Positions 1 to 9,172 of a stretch of 37,407 bases of DNA are shown piece by piece. Positions within the stretch are counted from its first letter, which is position 1. Every line of letters starts with the position of its first letter. Where the stretch lies: positions 1 to 37,407 of the forward strand of contig JAATEY010000302.1 of assembly GCA_015655465.1 (NCBI GenBank), written 5' to 3'. A program made the position numbers and the translations under genes. This DNA is from Gammaproteobacteria bacterium (GTDB lineage: Bacteria; Pseudomonadota; Gammaproteobacteria; Steroidobacterales; Steroidobacteraceae). The notes below the pieces were generated by a model. That model worked only from the letters and a program-made list of their open reading frames with translations, was not told the origin of the DNA and made no database searches.

Positions 1-480
1 AATCTGCAGGGCGCGTATGGCTACTACGCCGAGAAGTCGCTGTGGTCGGACATCGTCCCGCTCTTCACGGAAGACGGGGTTCTGGAGATCGATGATGTGC
101 AGCATGCGGGCCGCGATCGCATCCTTGCCTTCCTGAAGGAGTCCGGTCCCGAAGGTCCCGTCAAAGGTGCGCTGAACAGCCAGCTGCAACTGCAGCCCGT
201 GATCCATGTCGCCGCCGACGGGCACACCGCAAGAATGCGCTCTCGCTTGCTGCAGCTGACGCGGGACGCGCAGGGCCGCCCGATGTGGGGCGGCGGTATC
301 TACGAGAACGAACTGGTGAAGGAGAATGGCGTCTGGAAGTTCAGGCGCCTGCACCTGTACCGGACCTACCTGGTCAACTACAAGGGCGGATGGGCGACTC
401 CGGGCGAGGTCGAAGGACAGCGGTTCCCATCCCGGTTCACGCCTCCTTTCCACTATCGCAATCCGGCAAGCGGCAGATAG
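1..480 (+). CDS. SnoaL/NTF2-like protein, C-terminal part (5' truncated by window edge)
   Basis: Frame 1 open from base 1: NLQGAYGYYAEKSLWSDIVPLFTEDGVLEI...GGIYENELVKENGVWKFRRLHLYRTY. Strongly resembles domain 2 of the CDS at 12728-14908 (NLQSAYGYYADRKMWDDVVDLFAKNGVVEI). Stop TAG at 478-480. Confidence 0.85.
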   Translation, partial: NLQGAYGYYAEKSLWSDIVPLFTEDGVLEIDDVQHAGRDRILAFLKESGPEGPVKGALNSQLQLQPVIHVAADGHTARMRSRLLQLTRDAQGRPMWGGGIYENELVKENGVWKFRRLHLYRTYLVNYKGGWATPGEVEGQRFPSRFTPPFHYRNPASGR

Positions 481-486
481 CCACGG

Positions 487-1692
487 ATGCGCAAACTCGC
501 CAGCAGGATTTCTCTTGCGATGGAAGAGCGGCGGCGATTGCGCGGGCGCTCCCCTTTTGCCATCGCCATCGCTGACCGATTTTCGCAACTTTCCGGCGAG
601 ACCTGGAGCATTGCGACGGCTGGAGGCAGCTTCTTTCACACGGCCGGTTATCAACGGATGTTCGAAGGCGTGCGTCCTCCCAATGTGGAGCCGCGCTACG
701 CGCTGATCAGCGATGGCGACGCGCCCGTCGCGGCGGTGTGCCTGCAGGTCGTCACGCTGGATCACACGCAGCTGGGCGATCCAAAGCGCCGTCAGGCGCT
801 GCGCAAGTTGGGTACGGGAATTCGTCCGCGCGTGCTGGTGTGCGGCAATCTGCTGGTCTACGGATTACACGGCGTGAGCATTGTGCCAGGCGTCAATCGT
901 GATCAGGCCTGGCAGGCCGTGAGCGAGGTGGTGTATCGCGTGCGCCGCGCCGAGAAACTGGCTGGCAGCACAGATATCGTGCTCATGAAGGATTTCGACC
1001 GCGAAGCGCGCGGGGACAGCGCAGTGCTGGCGAAGTTGAGCTATGGAGCGGTGGAAACCGAGCCCAACATGATGCTCAGCCTGGATCCTGCATGGCGGAG
1101 CCACGAGGACTACCTGCAGGGCCTGACATCCAGGTTCCGCAGCGATATCAGGAACCGGGTCTTCAGGAAATTCGATGCAGCCGGTTGCCAGGTCGAGGTG
1201 CTGACAGACGTCGCGTCGCAGGCGAGCGTCTTGCAGGACCTCTACCTTCAGGTGCATGGCAACGCCGGTCTCAGGCCTTTCACTCTTCCGGCAAACTACT
1301 GGCCGGAACTCGCGGCGCTTGGCGGAAAGAACCTGCGAGTGCACGTGGCGCGCAGGGGTGCCGACATGCTCGGCTTCATCGTCACGCTCAAGGATGGCGA
1401 TACGGCGCTGGCGTACCACATAGGATTCGATCGATCCGCAGCCGCCGATGGCGTGCCAGTCTATCTGCGCCTGCTGCACGCCTCGCTTGCGCAGGCGATC
1501 GAATTCGGCTGTCAGCGCGTGTCCTTCGGTCGTACGGCGCTCGAGCCGAAGGCGCGCCTGGGTTGCCGGCCGGAGGCGACGATTATCTGGGCGCGACATC
1601 GGCACCCGTTGCTGAATCAGCTGCTGCAGCCGATGTTGCGCCTCATCGAGCACGACGAGGCGCCGGGCATCGAGCCGTTCAAGACTGCGTGA
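487..1692 (+). CDS. GNAT-like (BioF2-like/PF13480-type) acetyltransferase domain protein
   Basis: 401-aa ORF 6 nt after the previous CDS; region SRFRSDIRNRVFRKFDAAGCQVEVL...LGFIVTLKDGDTALAYHIGFDRS...VYLRLLHASLAQAIEFGCQRVSFGRTALEPKARLG is typical of this superfamily. Confidence 0.7.
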   Translation: MRKLASRISLAMEERRRLRGRSPFAIAIADRFSQLSGETWSIATAGGSFFHTAGYQRMFEGVRPPNVEPRYALISDGDAPVAAVCLQVVTLDHTQLGDPKRRQALRKLGTGIRPRVLVCGNLLVYGLHGVSIVPGVNRDQAWQAVSEVVYRVRRAEKLAGSTDIVLMKDFDREARGDSAVLAKLSYGAVETEPNMMLSLDPAWRSHEDYLQGLTSRFRSDIRNRVFRKFDAAGCQVEVLTDVASQASVLQDLYLQVHGNAGLRPFTLPANYWPELAALGGKNLRVHVARRGADMLGFIVTLKDGDTALAYHIGFDRSAAADGVPVYLRLLHASLAQAIEFGCQRVSFGRTALEPKARLGCRPEATIIWARHRHPLLNQLLQPMLRLIEHDEAPGIEPFKTA

Positions 1693-1727
1693 AGAAGCCG
1701 GGAGTTGCTCGCGTTCATGGCGGGTCC

Positions 1728-2729
1728 TCAGCGGATGGTCCGCGGCTCCTCCGAAATACCCTGCTCGTAGGTGCTCCAGCCGGAGTTGATGCCGAAGGGC
1801 GCGCGGTGGAACACGGCCTCGATGCGGCGGATCTTGCCATCCTCGATCTTGAACAGCTCGCCGAGCTGCCAGGTCCAGTTGATGTTGTAGTGATCGAAGA
1901 AGCCGAAGGCGAACACGATGCCGCGCTCACGATCCACCGCCACGAAGCGGCGGTCGCGGATGCGCGAGACGATGCCCTTGAGCGAATTCTCGAACTGCTT
2001 CTTGCACTCGCGCGTGGTCACCATGCCGTTCTCGAAGCGCACGCAGTCGTCGGTGAAGGGGTAGTAACCCTTGCCATCGTTGCGCTGCAGGCCGGCAAAG
2101 TAGTAGTTCGCCGTCTTGATCAGTTCGTCGCGCGAGGCGCGCTTGGCGACGGGGATCTCCTCGAAGAACACCTCATGCGGCTTGCCCATCTTGTCGATGG
2201 CTTCGGGTGCTGGCGGGAAGCGCGAACCCCCTGCGGCTGGCGCAGCGGCGGCGACAGGTGCAGCACCAGCCGCATTGGCCGGAGGACGGGCGCCACCGGT
2301 CACCTGGTTGGTGTTGTCGGGCCGCAGCACGATCTGTTCGGCTTCGGTGATCTTGTTGTTCACGATCTTCAGGCGCAGCGCGATCGCCACCAGGTTGCCC
2401 TGGCCGTTGCCGCGGAGGTCTTCCTTGAGCGTGCCGATGAACGCGATCTGCTGCGTTTCAATGTCCGGTACGTAGAACTTGTAGTTGCCCTTGCCGGACA
2501 TGCCGTACCACAGGCCTTCGCCGCCCAGCGGCAGCTGGATGCCGTCTTCGGTGAATTTCGTGTTCTTCGCGAACAGCTCATCGGTGGGCTTGTTGGCATC
2601 CATGGCGTCGAGGTACTTGTCGACAAAGCCCTCGAGGCAGGCGCGATCACATTTGGGCGCGGCACCCTGCGCCAACGCCGGCAGTGTCGCGACCCCCAGC
2701 AGCAGACAAGCGGCAATCCCCGTTTTCAT
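1728..2729 (-). CDS. Exported two-domain SnoaL/NTF2-like protein (CDRACL paralog A)
   Basis: ATG at 2729 gives MKTGIAACLLLGVATLPALAQG signal peptide, then CDRACLEGFVDKYLDAMDANKP and a second NTF2-like half ending FKIEDGKIRRIEAVFHRAPFG. The tracked ORF extends to 3131, but that extension overlaps the divergent gene. Confidence 0.85.
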   Translation of the reverse strand: MKTGIAACLLLGVATLPALAQGAAPKCDRACLEGFVDKYLDAMDANKPTDELFAKNTKFTEDGIQLPLGGEGLWYGMSGKGNYKFYVPDIETQQIAFIGTLKEDLRGNGQGNLVAIALRLKIVNNKITEAEQIVLRPDNTNQVTGGARPPANAAGAAPVAAAAPAAGGSRFPPAPEAIDKMGKPHEVFFEEIPVAKRASRDELIKTANYYFAGLQRNDGKGYYPFTDDCVRFENGMVTTRECKKQFENSLKGIVSRIRDRRFVAVDRERGIVFAFGFFDHYNINWTWQLGELFKIEDGKIRRIEAVFHRAPFGINSGWSTYEQGISEEPRTIR

Positions 2730-2755
2730 TTCGAATTCTCCATTGGATGACTTAC

Positions 2756-2793
2756 GGCAGGCGCGAAATAGTAGCGTATTCTCGCGCCTTGCC
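2756..2793. promoter_or_regulatory. Long interrupted palindrome between divergent CDRACL paralogs (candidate shared operator)
   Basis: ggca-ggcgcga-aata-gtagcg-tatt-c-tcgcgcc-t-tgcc: arms of 4+7+4 bp pair with two 1-nt bulges around a 6-nt centre; lies within the 87-bp intergenic gap 2730-2816. Confidence 0.55.
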
Positions 2794-2816
2794 AACACCT
2801 GGAACCAGGGGGAGCC

Positions 2817-3806
2817 GTGGACCGTATGCATCCGTTCCGATTCCTGACCGCAATGCTGCTCGCTGCGGCGGGTATTTGCCTGGCGTTGCCAGCTGCGGCG
2901 CAGTCGGCGCACTTCGCCTGCGACCGCGCCTGCCTGGCGAAGATCGCCGACAGCTATTTCGCCGCGCTGGCCGCGCACGATCCGTCGAAGCTGCCGCTGG
3001 CGCCCAATGTGAAATACACGGAAACCGGCGTGGTGAAGAAGCTCGGCCAGGGCTTGTGGACCACTGCCGCAGGCCTGCCCCGCTACCGCCTGAATCTCTA
3101 CGATCCGGAAACCGGCGGCATCGGTATCCACGCGGTGCTGCCCGAACGCGGCATCGAGACCATGGTGTCGCTGCGGCTGAAGGTGGAGAACAAGCTCATC
3201 ACCGAGGTGGAGGCAATGGTCATCGCCGGCGATTCACCCATCGTCGGCCACCAGCCTGAAGACCTGACGCAGCCGCCGCGTTCCTGGGCGCGCACCATTC
3301 CCGTGTCGGAACGCAATTCGCGCTTCGAAATCCTGGCGGCGGCGGATGCCTACTTCCGCGGCTTCGAGACCAACGGCACGCCGCAGTACATCGCCGCGCC
3401 GCTGCTGCCGGAAACAGACCGGCGCGAGAACGGCATTCTCTACACCAACACCCGCATCGGCAGCTCGGTGGTCGGTACAGCCCGTTCGGGTTTCGATGCC
3501 GGCAACTTCAAGGGCATGCAGGTGCGCGACCGGCGCTATCCCGTAGTGGATATGGAAACGGGCGCGGTGATGAGCCTGGTGCGTTTTGGCGATCCGATGG
3601 GCAAGCTGTCGCCGGCATCGCTGCCGATGGATCGCAACGGCAAGCCGCAGAAGGCGCCGGATGTGCTGGTGGGTGCGGCATTCGTGAGCGAGATCTTCCT
3701 GGTGTCGCAGGGAAAGATTGCGGATATCAACGCCTTCTGGATTCCCTCTGAAGGAAATCTGCCTACGCCATGGCCGACGGGAACGGTGCCGACGAGGGAC
3801 TGGTAG
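2817..3806 (+). CDS. Exported two-domain SnoaL/NTF2-like protein (CDRACL paralog B)
   Basis: Signal peptide then CDRACLAKIADSYFAALAAHDPSKLPLAPNVKYTETG; second domain ...DRRYPVVDMETGAVMSLVRFGDPMG...SQGKIADINAFWIPSEG. GTG start at 2817 or ATG at 2826. Confidence 0.85.
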   Translation: MDRMHPFRFLTAMLLAAAGICLALPAAAQSAHFACDRACLAKIADSYFAALAAHDPSKLPLAPNVKYTETGVVKKLGQGLWTTAAGLPRYRLNLYDPETGGIGIHAVLPERGIETMVSLRLKVENKLITEVEAMVIAGDSPIVGHQPEDLTQPPRSWARTIPVSERNSRFEILAAADAYFRGFETNGTPQYIAAPLLPETDRRENGILYTNTRIGSSVVGTARSGFDAGNFKGMQVRDRRYPVVDMETGAVMSLVRFGDPMGKLSPASLPMDRNGKPQKAPDVLVGAAFVSEIFLVSQGKIADINAFWIPSEGNLPTPWPTGTVPTRDW

Positions 3807-3813
3807 TTCAGGT

Positions 3814-6138
3814 TTATGCGGTGAGTGCCGCTGCCGCGGGAGGATTGCGGCACAGCAGGTCGAACTGCTCCGGCGGCACCGGTCTGCTGAACAGGAAGCC
3901 CTGCGCCTGGGTGCAGCCAAAGTTCTGCAGCAACTGCCATTGGGCGGTGGTTTCCACGCCTTCGGCCACCGTGGTCAGACCCAGTTCGTGCGCCATCTGG
4001 ATGACGGCCCGCGCCACGCCGGCGTCGCGCGATTGCGTATCGATGTCCCGGATCAGCGACTGGTCCAGTTTCAGTTTGCCGGCCGGCAGGCATTTCAGAT
4101 AAGCGAGACTCGAATAGCCGGTGCCGAAGTCATCGATGGCAACGCGCACACCGAGCTTGCGCAGCCGTTCCAGCGTCGCGGTCACCATGTCGCGTTCTTC
4201 CATCAACACCGATTCCGTCACTTCCAGCTCCAGCAACCGGGGCGGCAGGCCGCTGGCGCGCAGCGCGCTGGTCACCGACTTCTCGAGGTTGCCGCGGCGA
4301 AACTGCAGCACGGACAGATTCACGGCGATGGTCATCGGAGCGAGGCCAGCCGACTGCCAGGCCGCGCCCTGGCGACAGGCCTCCTGCAGCACCCAGTCGC
4401 CGATGGGCACGATCAGCCCGCTTTCCTCGGCCATCGGGATGAAACTGGCGGGTTGAACCAGCCCCAGTTCGGGGTGCTGCCACCGCAACAATGCTTCGGC
4501 GCCGGCAATTGCGCCGCTTTGCATGTCCACTATCGGCTGGTAGTGCAGCAGCAGCTCGCCGCGCTCCGATGCCCGCGCCAGGCGGCCGCGCAGCTGCACA
4601 CGGTCGGAGGCATCGGCGCTCATCTGCGTGTCGTAGAAGCGGTAGCCGTTGCGGCCCACCGCCTTGGCCTGGTACATGGCGATATCCGCACACTGCAGCA
4701 GGGTTTCGAAGCTGTGCGCGTCATGTGGATAGAACGCGGCGCCGATGGACAGCGACAGCGGCAATTCATGTCCATTCACCATTGCGCTGCCACCCGCCAT
4801 GCGCATGATCTTGTCGTTGATGCGCACCACCTCGGCAATGTTCCTGATGCCGGGCAGCACGATGGCGAACTCGTCGCCGCCATGCCGGCATACCGTGTCG
4901 CCGTGGCGCACGATATTTTCCAGCTGCCGTGCCGTGTGGGTCAGCAATGCGTCGCCGGTGGCATGTCCGAGCGTGTCGTTGATTTCCTTGAACTGGTCCA
5001 GGTCGATGAACAGCAGCGCCACACCCCGGCCCGTCTGGTCCGCCGTGGCAATGGCCTGGTTCGCGCGCTCGCGCAGCATCGCCAGGTTGGCAAGCCCGGT
5101 CAGCGCGTCGTGATGCGCCAGGTATTCGAGGCGTGCGCGGCTTTCGGCCAGGCCACGTTCGGCTTCGAGCAGACGATCGCGCTCGCTGAGCTGCATCGAC
5201 TGCCGCAGCGGCGCCGACAGCAGCGGGATCAATGCCAGGCCCAGCAGGATCGCGCGCAGCACATCCGGCAGTCCCTCTGCCAGCACCAGCAGACCGACGG
5301 CCGTGGAAGTCATGGCCACCATCGCCAGCGGCATCTGCCGGATGCAGCCCTCGCAGAACCGGTCGAATTTCGCTTCGGTGTTGACCTGCAACCGCCAGCC
5401 TGCAGCACCCCAGCCCAGCAGCAGCGTCAGCACGGAGAAGGCCAGATTCAGGTTCGCGCCTGCGGTCAGGGTGTTGTCGAGTGTCCCGCTGTTCCACAAC
5501 ATCCATACGATGCTCTGTCCGACCAGCCCGCCGAACACGGCCATCCAGCGCCATGTCCAGCGCAGGCGCAGGTACAGCTGGATGATGAGCCCGGCGGCAC
5601 TGGCCGACAGCAGCAGCACCGGGTAGGCGGTCAGCACGGTCAGCTGCAGCGCGGAGCTCTGCGTGCCGCGCGGCAGATACATCACCAGCACCAGCGCCAG
5701 CGCCGCCAGCGCGAATCCCGCTACGTCCAGCAATGCCAGGCGCTGCTGCCGTGCAGGCAGCCGCCGCCGCCCGATCTGCGCGAAAGCCATCAGGGCGCAC
5801 AGGCCCGGCAGCACGAAGGCCGCATCCGAAGGTCCCGGAAAGGGATTCCAGCCAAGGTAGACCTGCAGGTCCCAGATCCATTGCCCGACGGCGAGGCAGG
5901 AGAGGGCAATGGCGATCCAGCGCCGCACGCTGCGGTCGTCGGCGTTACAGTCGCGCAGCGCAAGCCAGACCATCAGGGCCGCGAAACTGTAGGCGAAGGT
6001 CCAGTGGATATTGTCGAGCAGCGTGGCCCAGGGTCCGCCCGGATTGAGCGCCACCTGCAGCCATACGGTGAACACCAGCAACAATGCGCCGATCAATACG
6101 GCGGGACTGCCGGGCCGGAGGTGCCGGCCGGTCTTCAT
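3814..6138 (-). CDS. Membrane-bound GGDEF-EAL diguanylate cyclase/phosphodiesterase
   Basis: 774 aa; multiple hydrophobic N-terminal helices; GGDEF motif CRHGGDEFAIVLPG with RxxD (RHGD) five residues upstream; EAL motif GAEALLRWQHP; NLS, ELEVTES, DDFGTGYSSL, LKLDQSLI, VAEGVET. Confidence 0.95.
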   Translation of the reverse strand: MKTGRHLRPGSPAVLIGALLLVFTVWLQVALNPGGPWATLLDNIHWTFAYSFAALMVWLALRDCNADDRSVRRWIAIALSCLAVGQWIWDLQVYLGWNPFPGPSDAAFVLPGLCALMAFAQIGRRRLPARQQRLALLDVAGFALAALALVLVMYLPRGTQSSALQLTVLTAYPVLLLSASAAGLIIQLYLRLRWTWRWMAVFGGLVGQSIVWMLWNSGTLDNTLTAGANLNLAFSVLTLLLGWGAAGWRLQVNTEAKFDRFCEGCIRQMPLAMVAMTSTAVGLLVLAEGLPDVLRAILLGLALIPLLSAPLRQSMQLSERDRLLEAERGLAESRARLEYLAHHDALTGLANLAMLRERANQAIATADQTGRGVALLFIDLDQFKEINDTLGHATGDALLTHTARQLENIVRHGDTVCRHGGDEFAIVLPGIRNIAEVVRINDKIMRMAGGSAMVNGHELPLSLSIGAAFYPHDAHSFETLLQCADIAMYQAKAVGRNGYRFYDTQMSADASDRVQLRGRLARASERGELLLHYQPIVDMQSGAIAGAEALLRWQHPELGLVQPASFIPMAEESGLIVPIGDWVLQEACRQGAAWQSAGLAPMTIAVNLSVLQFRRGNLEKSVTSALRASGLPPRLLELEVTESVLMEERDMVTATLERLRKLGVRVAIDDFGTGYSSLAYLKCLPAGKLKLDQSLIRDIDTQSRDAGVARAVIQMAHELGLTTVAEGVETTAQWQLLQNFGCTQAQGFLFSRPVPPEQFDLLCRNPPAAAALTA

Positions 6139-6282
6139 GAGTCGTTCCCGCCACGGACTGCTGCCAGGGCAAGGGTCAATGCAGCCGGGCGTGACAGCAC
6201 GTGGATCATCCCCGCCTATCGGCCGGCAAGCGGGAAAATTGATGCGCTGCTCCCATTCCTGTGGCGTGGTTATCGCAGGAAA

Positions 6283-7365
6283 TTACTTGTAGGTCTTCAG
6301 GTTGAACCAGGCCGCCTCGATGTTCGCCACCCGCAACTGCTCGTAGTGGCGCCAGTCCTTGTAGGGTTCCAGCCGGATCGACTGCTTCATCTGCGCAAGG
6401 CTCAGCCCCTTGCTCATGGCGGTTTCGACCTCGTGCTTGAGGTATTCCATGAACCCGCGCCCTTCGGCGAGATCGCGCTTCGTGAACAGCGCGCTGCCAT
6501 GTCCGCCCACCGAGATATCGAAGTCCAGCGCTTCCAGCGTGCGGTAGGACTTGATCCATTCGTCCATCGGATGACCGTCGAAGGGGCCGCAGGCGCTGGG
6601 CAGCGAGCGCATGCTGTCCTGTACCAGCGCATCGGCCGGGAAGTCCACGGTGAACAGCACGCGCTCGTCGGTGAACAGCACGGCGGTGCCATCATTCGCG
6701 TGGTTCCTGCCGGGGAATACCAGTTCGATGGTCTTGCCGCCGAAGCGCAGCGTCATCCGGTCGGAATACACGATGTCCGGCCGCGGTGTGTCGGCAAAGA
6801 ACTCGGCCGGCGAAGCGCGGCCATCGCCGTCCTTGTCCTTGCTGGTGACCGAATTGCCGCCGGCTCCGCAGTACCGGGGGCGTTCGCGCGCGGGGTTCTC
6901 GAACTCGGCCACATCCAGGTAGCCATCGTTGTTGCGGTCGGTGATGTCGCCGGGCAGCGCCGGGTAGCGTCCATCCATGTTGCGGAGAAAGCCTTCCTGG
7001 GCAAGGAACAGTGCCGTGTCCGCGAACACCTTTCCTCCCTCGGTGTGGTCCCAGTGGCTGTGGCTCAGGATCACGTACTTCACCACCTTGCCCGGAAACT
7101 TCTTCGCCAGCTCGTCCTTCAGCCATTTCGCAAACGGCACGTTCAGCGTGTCGACCAGCAGCAGCCCGTCCGGCGTATCGAGGATGCCAACGTACCAGCC
7201 GCCATTGCTGGCGCGATACACATCACCCTTCACCTGCGTGATCGCCCGCGCTGGTGCCACGAACATGCCGGGCGGCGGTGCATCGGCGGCCGATCCGGCC
7301 TGCGCGAGCAGTGCGAGCAGCACGACGCCAGGTATCAGCCCCGGCAGGAGTCTGGTGGTATTCAT
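6283..7365 (-). CDS. Exported MBL-fold metallo-hydrolase with two EF-hand-like loops
   Basis: Start ATG at 7365 (MNTTRLLPGLIPGVVLLALLAQAGSA). MBL motif SHSHWDHTEGG, then RNHANDGTAVLF, FTVDFP, GGHGS. Loops DRNNDGYLDVAE and DKDGDGRASPAE fall between the first and third MBL motifs. Confidence 0.9.
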   Translation of the reverse strand: MNTTRLLPGLIPGVVLLALLAQAGSAADAPPPGMFVAPARAITQVKGDVYRASNGGWYVGILDTPDGLLLVDTLNVPFAKWLKDELAKKFPGKVVKYVILSHSHWDHTEGGKVFADTALFLAQEGFLRNMDGRYPALPGDITDRNNDGYLDVAEFENPARERPRYCGAGGNSVTSKDKDGDGRASPAEFFADTPRPDIVYSDRMTLRFGGKTIELVFPGRNHANDGTAVLFTDERVLFTVDFPADALVQDSMRSLPSACGPFDGHPMDEWIKSYRTLEALDFDISVGGHGSALFTKRDLAEGRGFMEYLKHEVETAMSKGLSLAQMKQSIRLEPYKDWRHYEQLRVANIEAAWFNLKTYK

Positions 7366-7529
7366 CGGTGGGCCCCGGCTCGATCGGCAGAACGCTACGG
7401 CGGATTTCAGGTCCGCCAAACGTACTATCCGCCGGGCACAAGGACAACATGAGGGTCCCGTGCGCGCTGGTGTTCGCCAATCTGCCACGCAGGCTGTAGT
7501 GTTCTCTCCACAACCAAAAGGGGGCAGGC

Positions 7530-8429
7530 ATGACGCGCGTCGGCTTTATCGGCGTCGGCACCATGGGCACGCCGATGGCGGCCAATCTGGTCAGGAAGGG
7601 GTTCGCGGTCACGCTGCATGATGCTGCGGCGGGGCGGGCTGCGCAGGTTGCAGGCGAGCTGGGCTGCGCCTTCGCTGAATCGCTTGGCGGGCTCGGAGCC
7701 TGCGAGTTCGTCATCACCATGCTGCCGGACGGCAAGGTGGTGCAGGAAGTGTTGACGCGGGCGGAAGGGCAGGCGCTGCTCAATGTGATGCAGCGCGGCA
7801 CGGTGTTCATCGACATGAGCTCCGCGGAGCCCATGCTGACGCGCGAGACGGGCGCCGTGCTCGCAGGGCAGGGATTGACGCTGGTCGATGCGCCGGTGTC
7901 GGGCGCCCGCATGCGCGCCGAGACGGGCACGCTCGCGATCATGATCGGCTGCGGTCCGGATGAGTTGCTCGCGAAGGTCACGCCCGTGCTGTCCGCGATG
8001 GGCAGCCAGCTGTTTGTCCTGGGCGGGCTCGGCAATGGTCATGCGATGAAGGCGATCAACAACATCATTGCGGGCGCGACGATGATCGCTGTAGCCGAAG
8101 GGTTGGCGCTCGGCGAGAACTTCGGCCTCGACCCCAGGTCGATGGTGGATGTGCTCAACGCCTCGACCGGACGCAGCTTCGTGACGGAACTCGTAGCCAG
8201 GGACCATGTGATCACCGGCAGGTTTGCAACCGGCTTCGCGCTCGGCCTGCTGGCCAAGGATGTGCGCATTGCCGCCGATCTCGGCGAGGAGATCGCGCTC
8301 GATCTGCCGCTGTTCCGGCTCGCACGCGAGCGCTTTGCCTTTGCGCGCGAAGTGGAAGGGCCAGCCAGCGACAGCTCGCGCGCCTTTGTTGCGATCGGGG
8401 CGTCCGCAAAATCGAAACGGGAGGGATGA
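7530..8429 (+). CDS. NAD(P)-dependent oxidoreductase, 3-hydroxyisobutyrate dehydrogenase family
   Basis: 299 aa; N-terminal Rossmann motif VGFIGVGTMGTPMAANLVRKG; DAPVSGARMRAETGTLAIMIG; GNGHAMKAINNIIAG. Confidence 0.93.
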   Translation: MTRVGFIGVGTMGTPMAANLVRKGFAVTLHDAAAGRAAQVAGELGCAFAESLGGLGACEFVITMLPDGKVVQEVLTRAEGQALLNVMQRGTVFIDMSSAEPMLTRETGAVLAGQGLTLVDAPVSGARMRAETGTLAIMIGCGPDELLAKVTPVLSAMGSQLFVLGGLGNGHAMKAINNIIAGATMIAVAEGLALGENFGLDPRSMVDVLNASTGRSFVTELVARDHVITGRFATGFALGLLAKDVRIAADLGEEIALDLPLFRLARERFAFAREVEGPASDSSRAFVAIGASAKSKREG

Positions 8430-8430
8430 G

Positions 8431-8811
8431 ATGGACAAGAAGCTGGAAGAAGCGGGCCTTGCGCTGCGCCGCCACATGTTCGGCAAGGCCGGCGCGGAGG
8501 ATGCGCTGAACAACGCCACGCCTTTCAGGCGCCGCTTCGAGGAGATCGTCACCGAGCAATGCTTTGGCGACGCCTGGAACCGCGGGACGCTGGACCACAA
8601 GACACGCAGCATGCTGACGATTGCAATTCTCGCGACGCTGGGGCGCAGCCCGCAGCTGCGTTATCACGTGCAGGGTGCGATCGCGAACGGCGTGTCGAAG
8701 GAAGAGATCCGCGAGACGCTCATGCAGGTCTGGCTGTATGCCGGCATCCCGGCGGCCGCTGAAGGCTTCAATGTCGCCGGCGCCGTGCTGAAGGAAATGG
8801 GTCTGGATTGA
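8431..8811 (+). CDS. Carboxymuconolactone decarboxylase family protein
   Basis: ATG at 8431, 1 nt after the upstream stop; LDHKTRSMLTIAILATLGRSPQLRYHVQGAIANGVSKEEIRETLMQVWLYAGIPAAAEGF is the CMD/AhpD-like signature. Confidence 0.93.
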   Translation: MDKKLEEAGLALRRHMFGKAGAEDALNNATPFRRRFEEIVTEQCFGDAWNRGTLDHKTRSMLTIAILATLGRSPQLRYHVQGAIANGVSKEEIRETLMQVWLYAGIPAAAEGFNVAGAVLKEMGLD

Positions 8812-8845
8812 AGCACAACGCCGGCCGCCTGGCAGGGGAGGTTGC

Positions 8846-9172
8846 GTGGCCAGTATCGCCTTCGGTCTGAGCTGTCTTGGCTGTCTGTTGCTCAGCCTGT
8901 CGCTGCAGCGGCATTACCGGCAGGTATTTGCCGACGAATCCGCATACGGGCGGCGCCTGTGGCCATTGCGCGCAGCGGGCTACGGCTGCGCGCTGCTGGC
9001 GCTCTGGCCCTGCGTCCGCCAGTCCGGTCCGTGGATCGGCCTGATACTGTGGATTTCGATCCTCGCGCTGGCCGCGTTCCTGCAGGGCATGCTGCTGACC
9101 TATCGTCCGCGAAGCAGCGCTGTGTTCGGTGGCCTCGGCGTCGCATTGATCGCACTGGGGTTCGCGCTGTGA
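8846..9172 (+). CDS. DUF3325-like small membrane protein
   Basis: GTG start; 108 aa, hydrophobic; position directly upstream of DUF3649-like and PepSY genes matches known iron-uptake neighbourhoods. Confidence 0.7.
   Translation: MASIAFGLSCLGCLLLSLSLQRHYRQVFADESAYGRRLWPLRAAGYGCALLALWPCVRQSGPWIGLILWISILALAAFLQGMLLTYRPRSSAVFGGLGVALIALGFAL

Noticed and set aside
1092-2750. 552-aa plus-strand ORF
   Set aside because: Runs out of frame through the GNAT-like gene and antisense through CDRACL paralog A; shadow ORF.
3807-3813. Possible terminator between convergent CDRACL paralog B and GGDEF-EAL genes
   Set aside because: Only 7 nt separate the stops, with no hairpin/T-tract seen; overlapping 3' transcripts are likely but unremarkable.
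7399-7417. ggcgga-N7-tccgcc inverted repeat in the MBL/oxidoreductase divergent gap
   Set aside because: Only 6-bp arms in GC-rich DNA; expected by chance, no supporting promoter evidence.
3718-7452. 1244-aa plus-strand ORF
   Set aside because: Lies antisense to the clear GGDEF-EAL and MBL genes; composition (His/Gln/Arg/Ala-rich, no domain motifs) is typical of shadow ORFs in GC-rich DNA.
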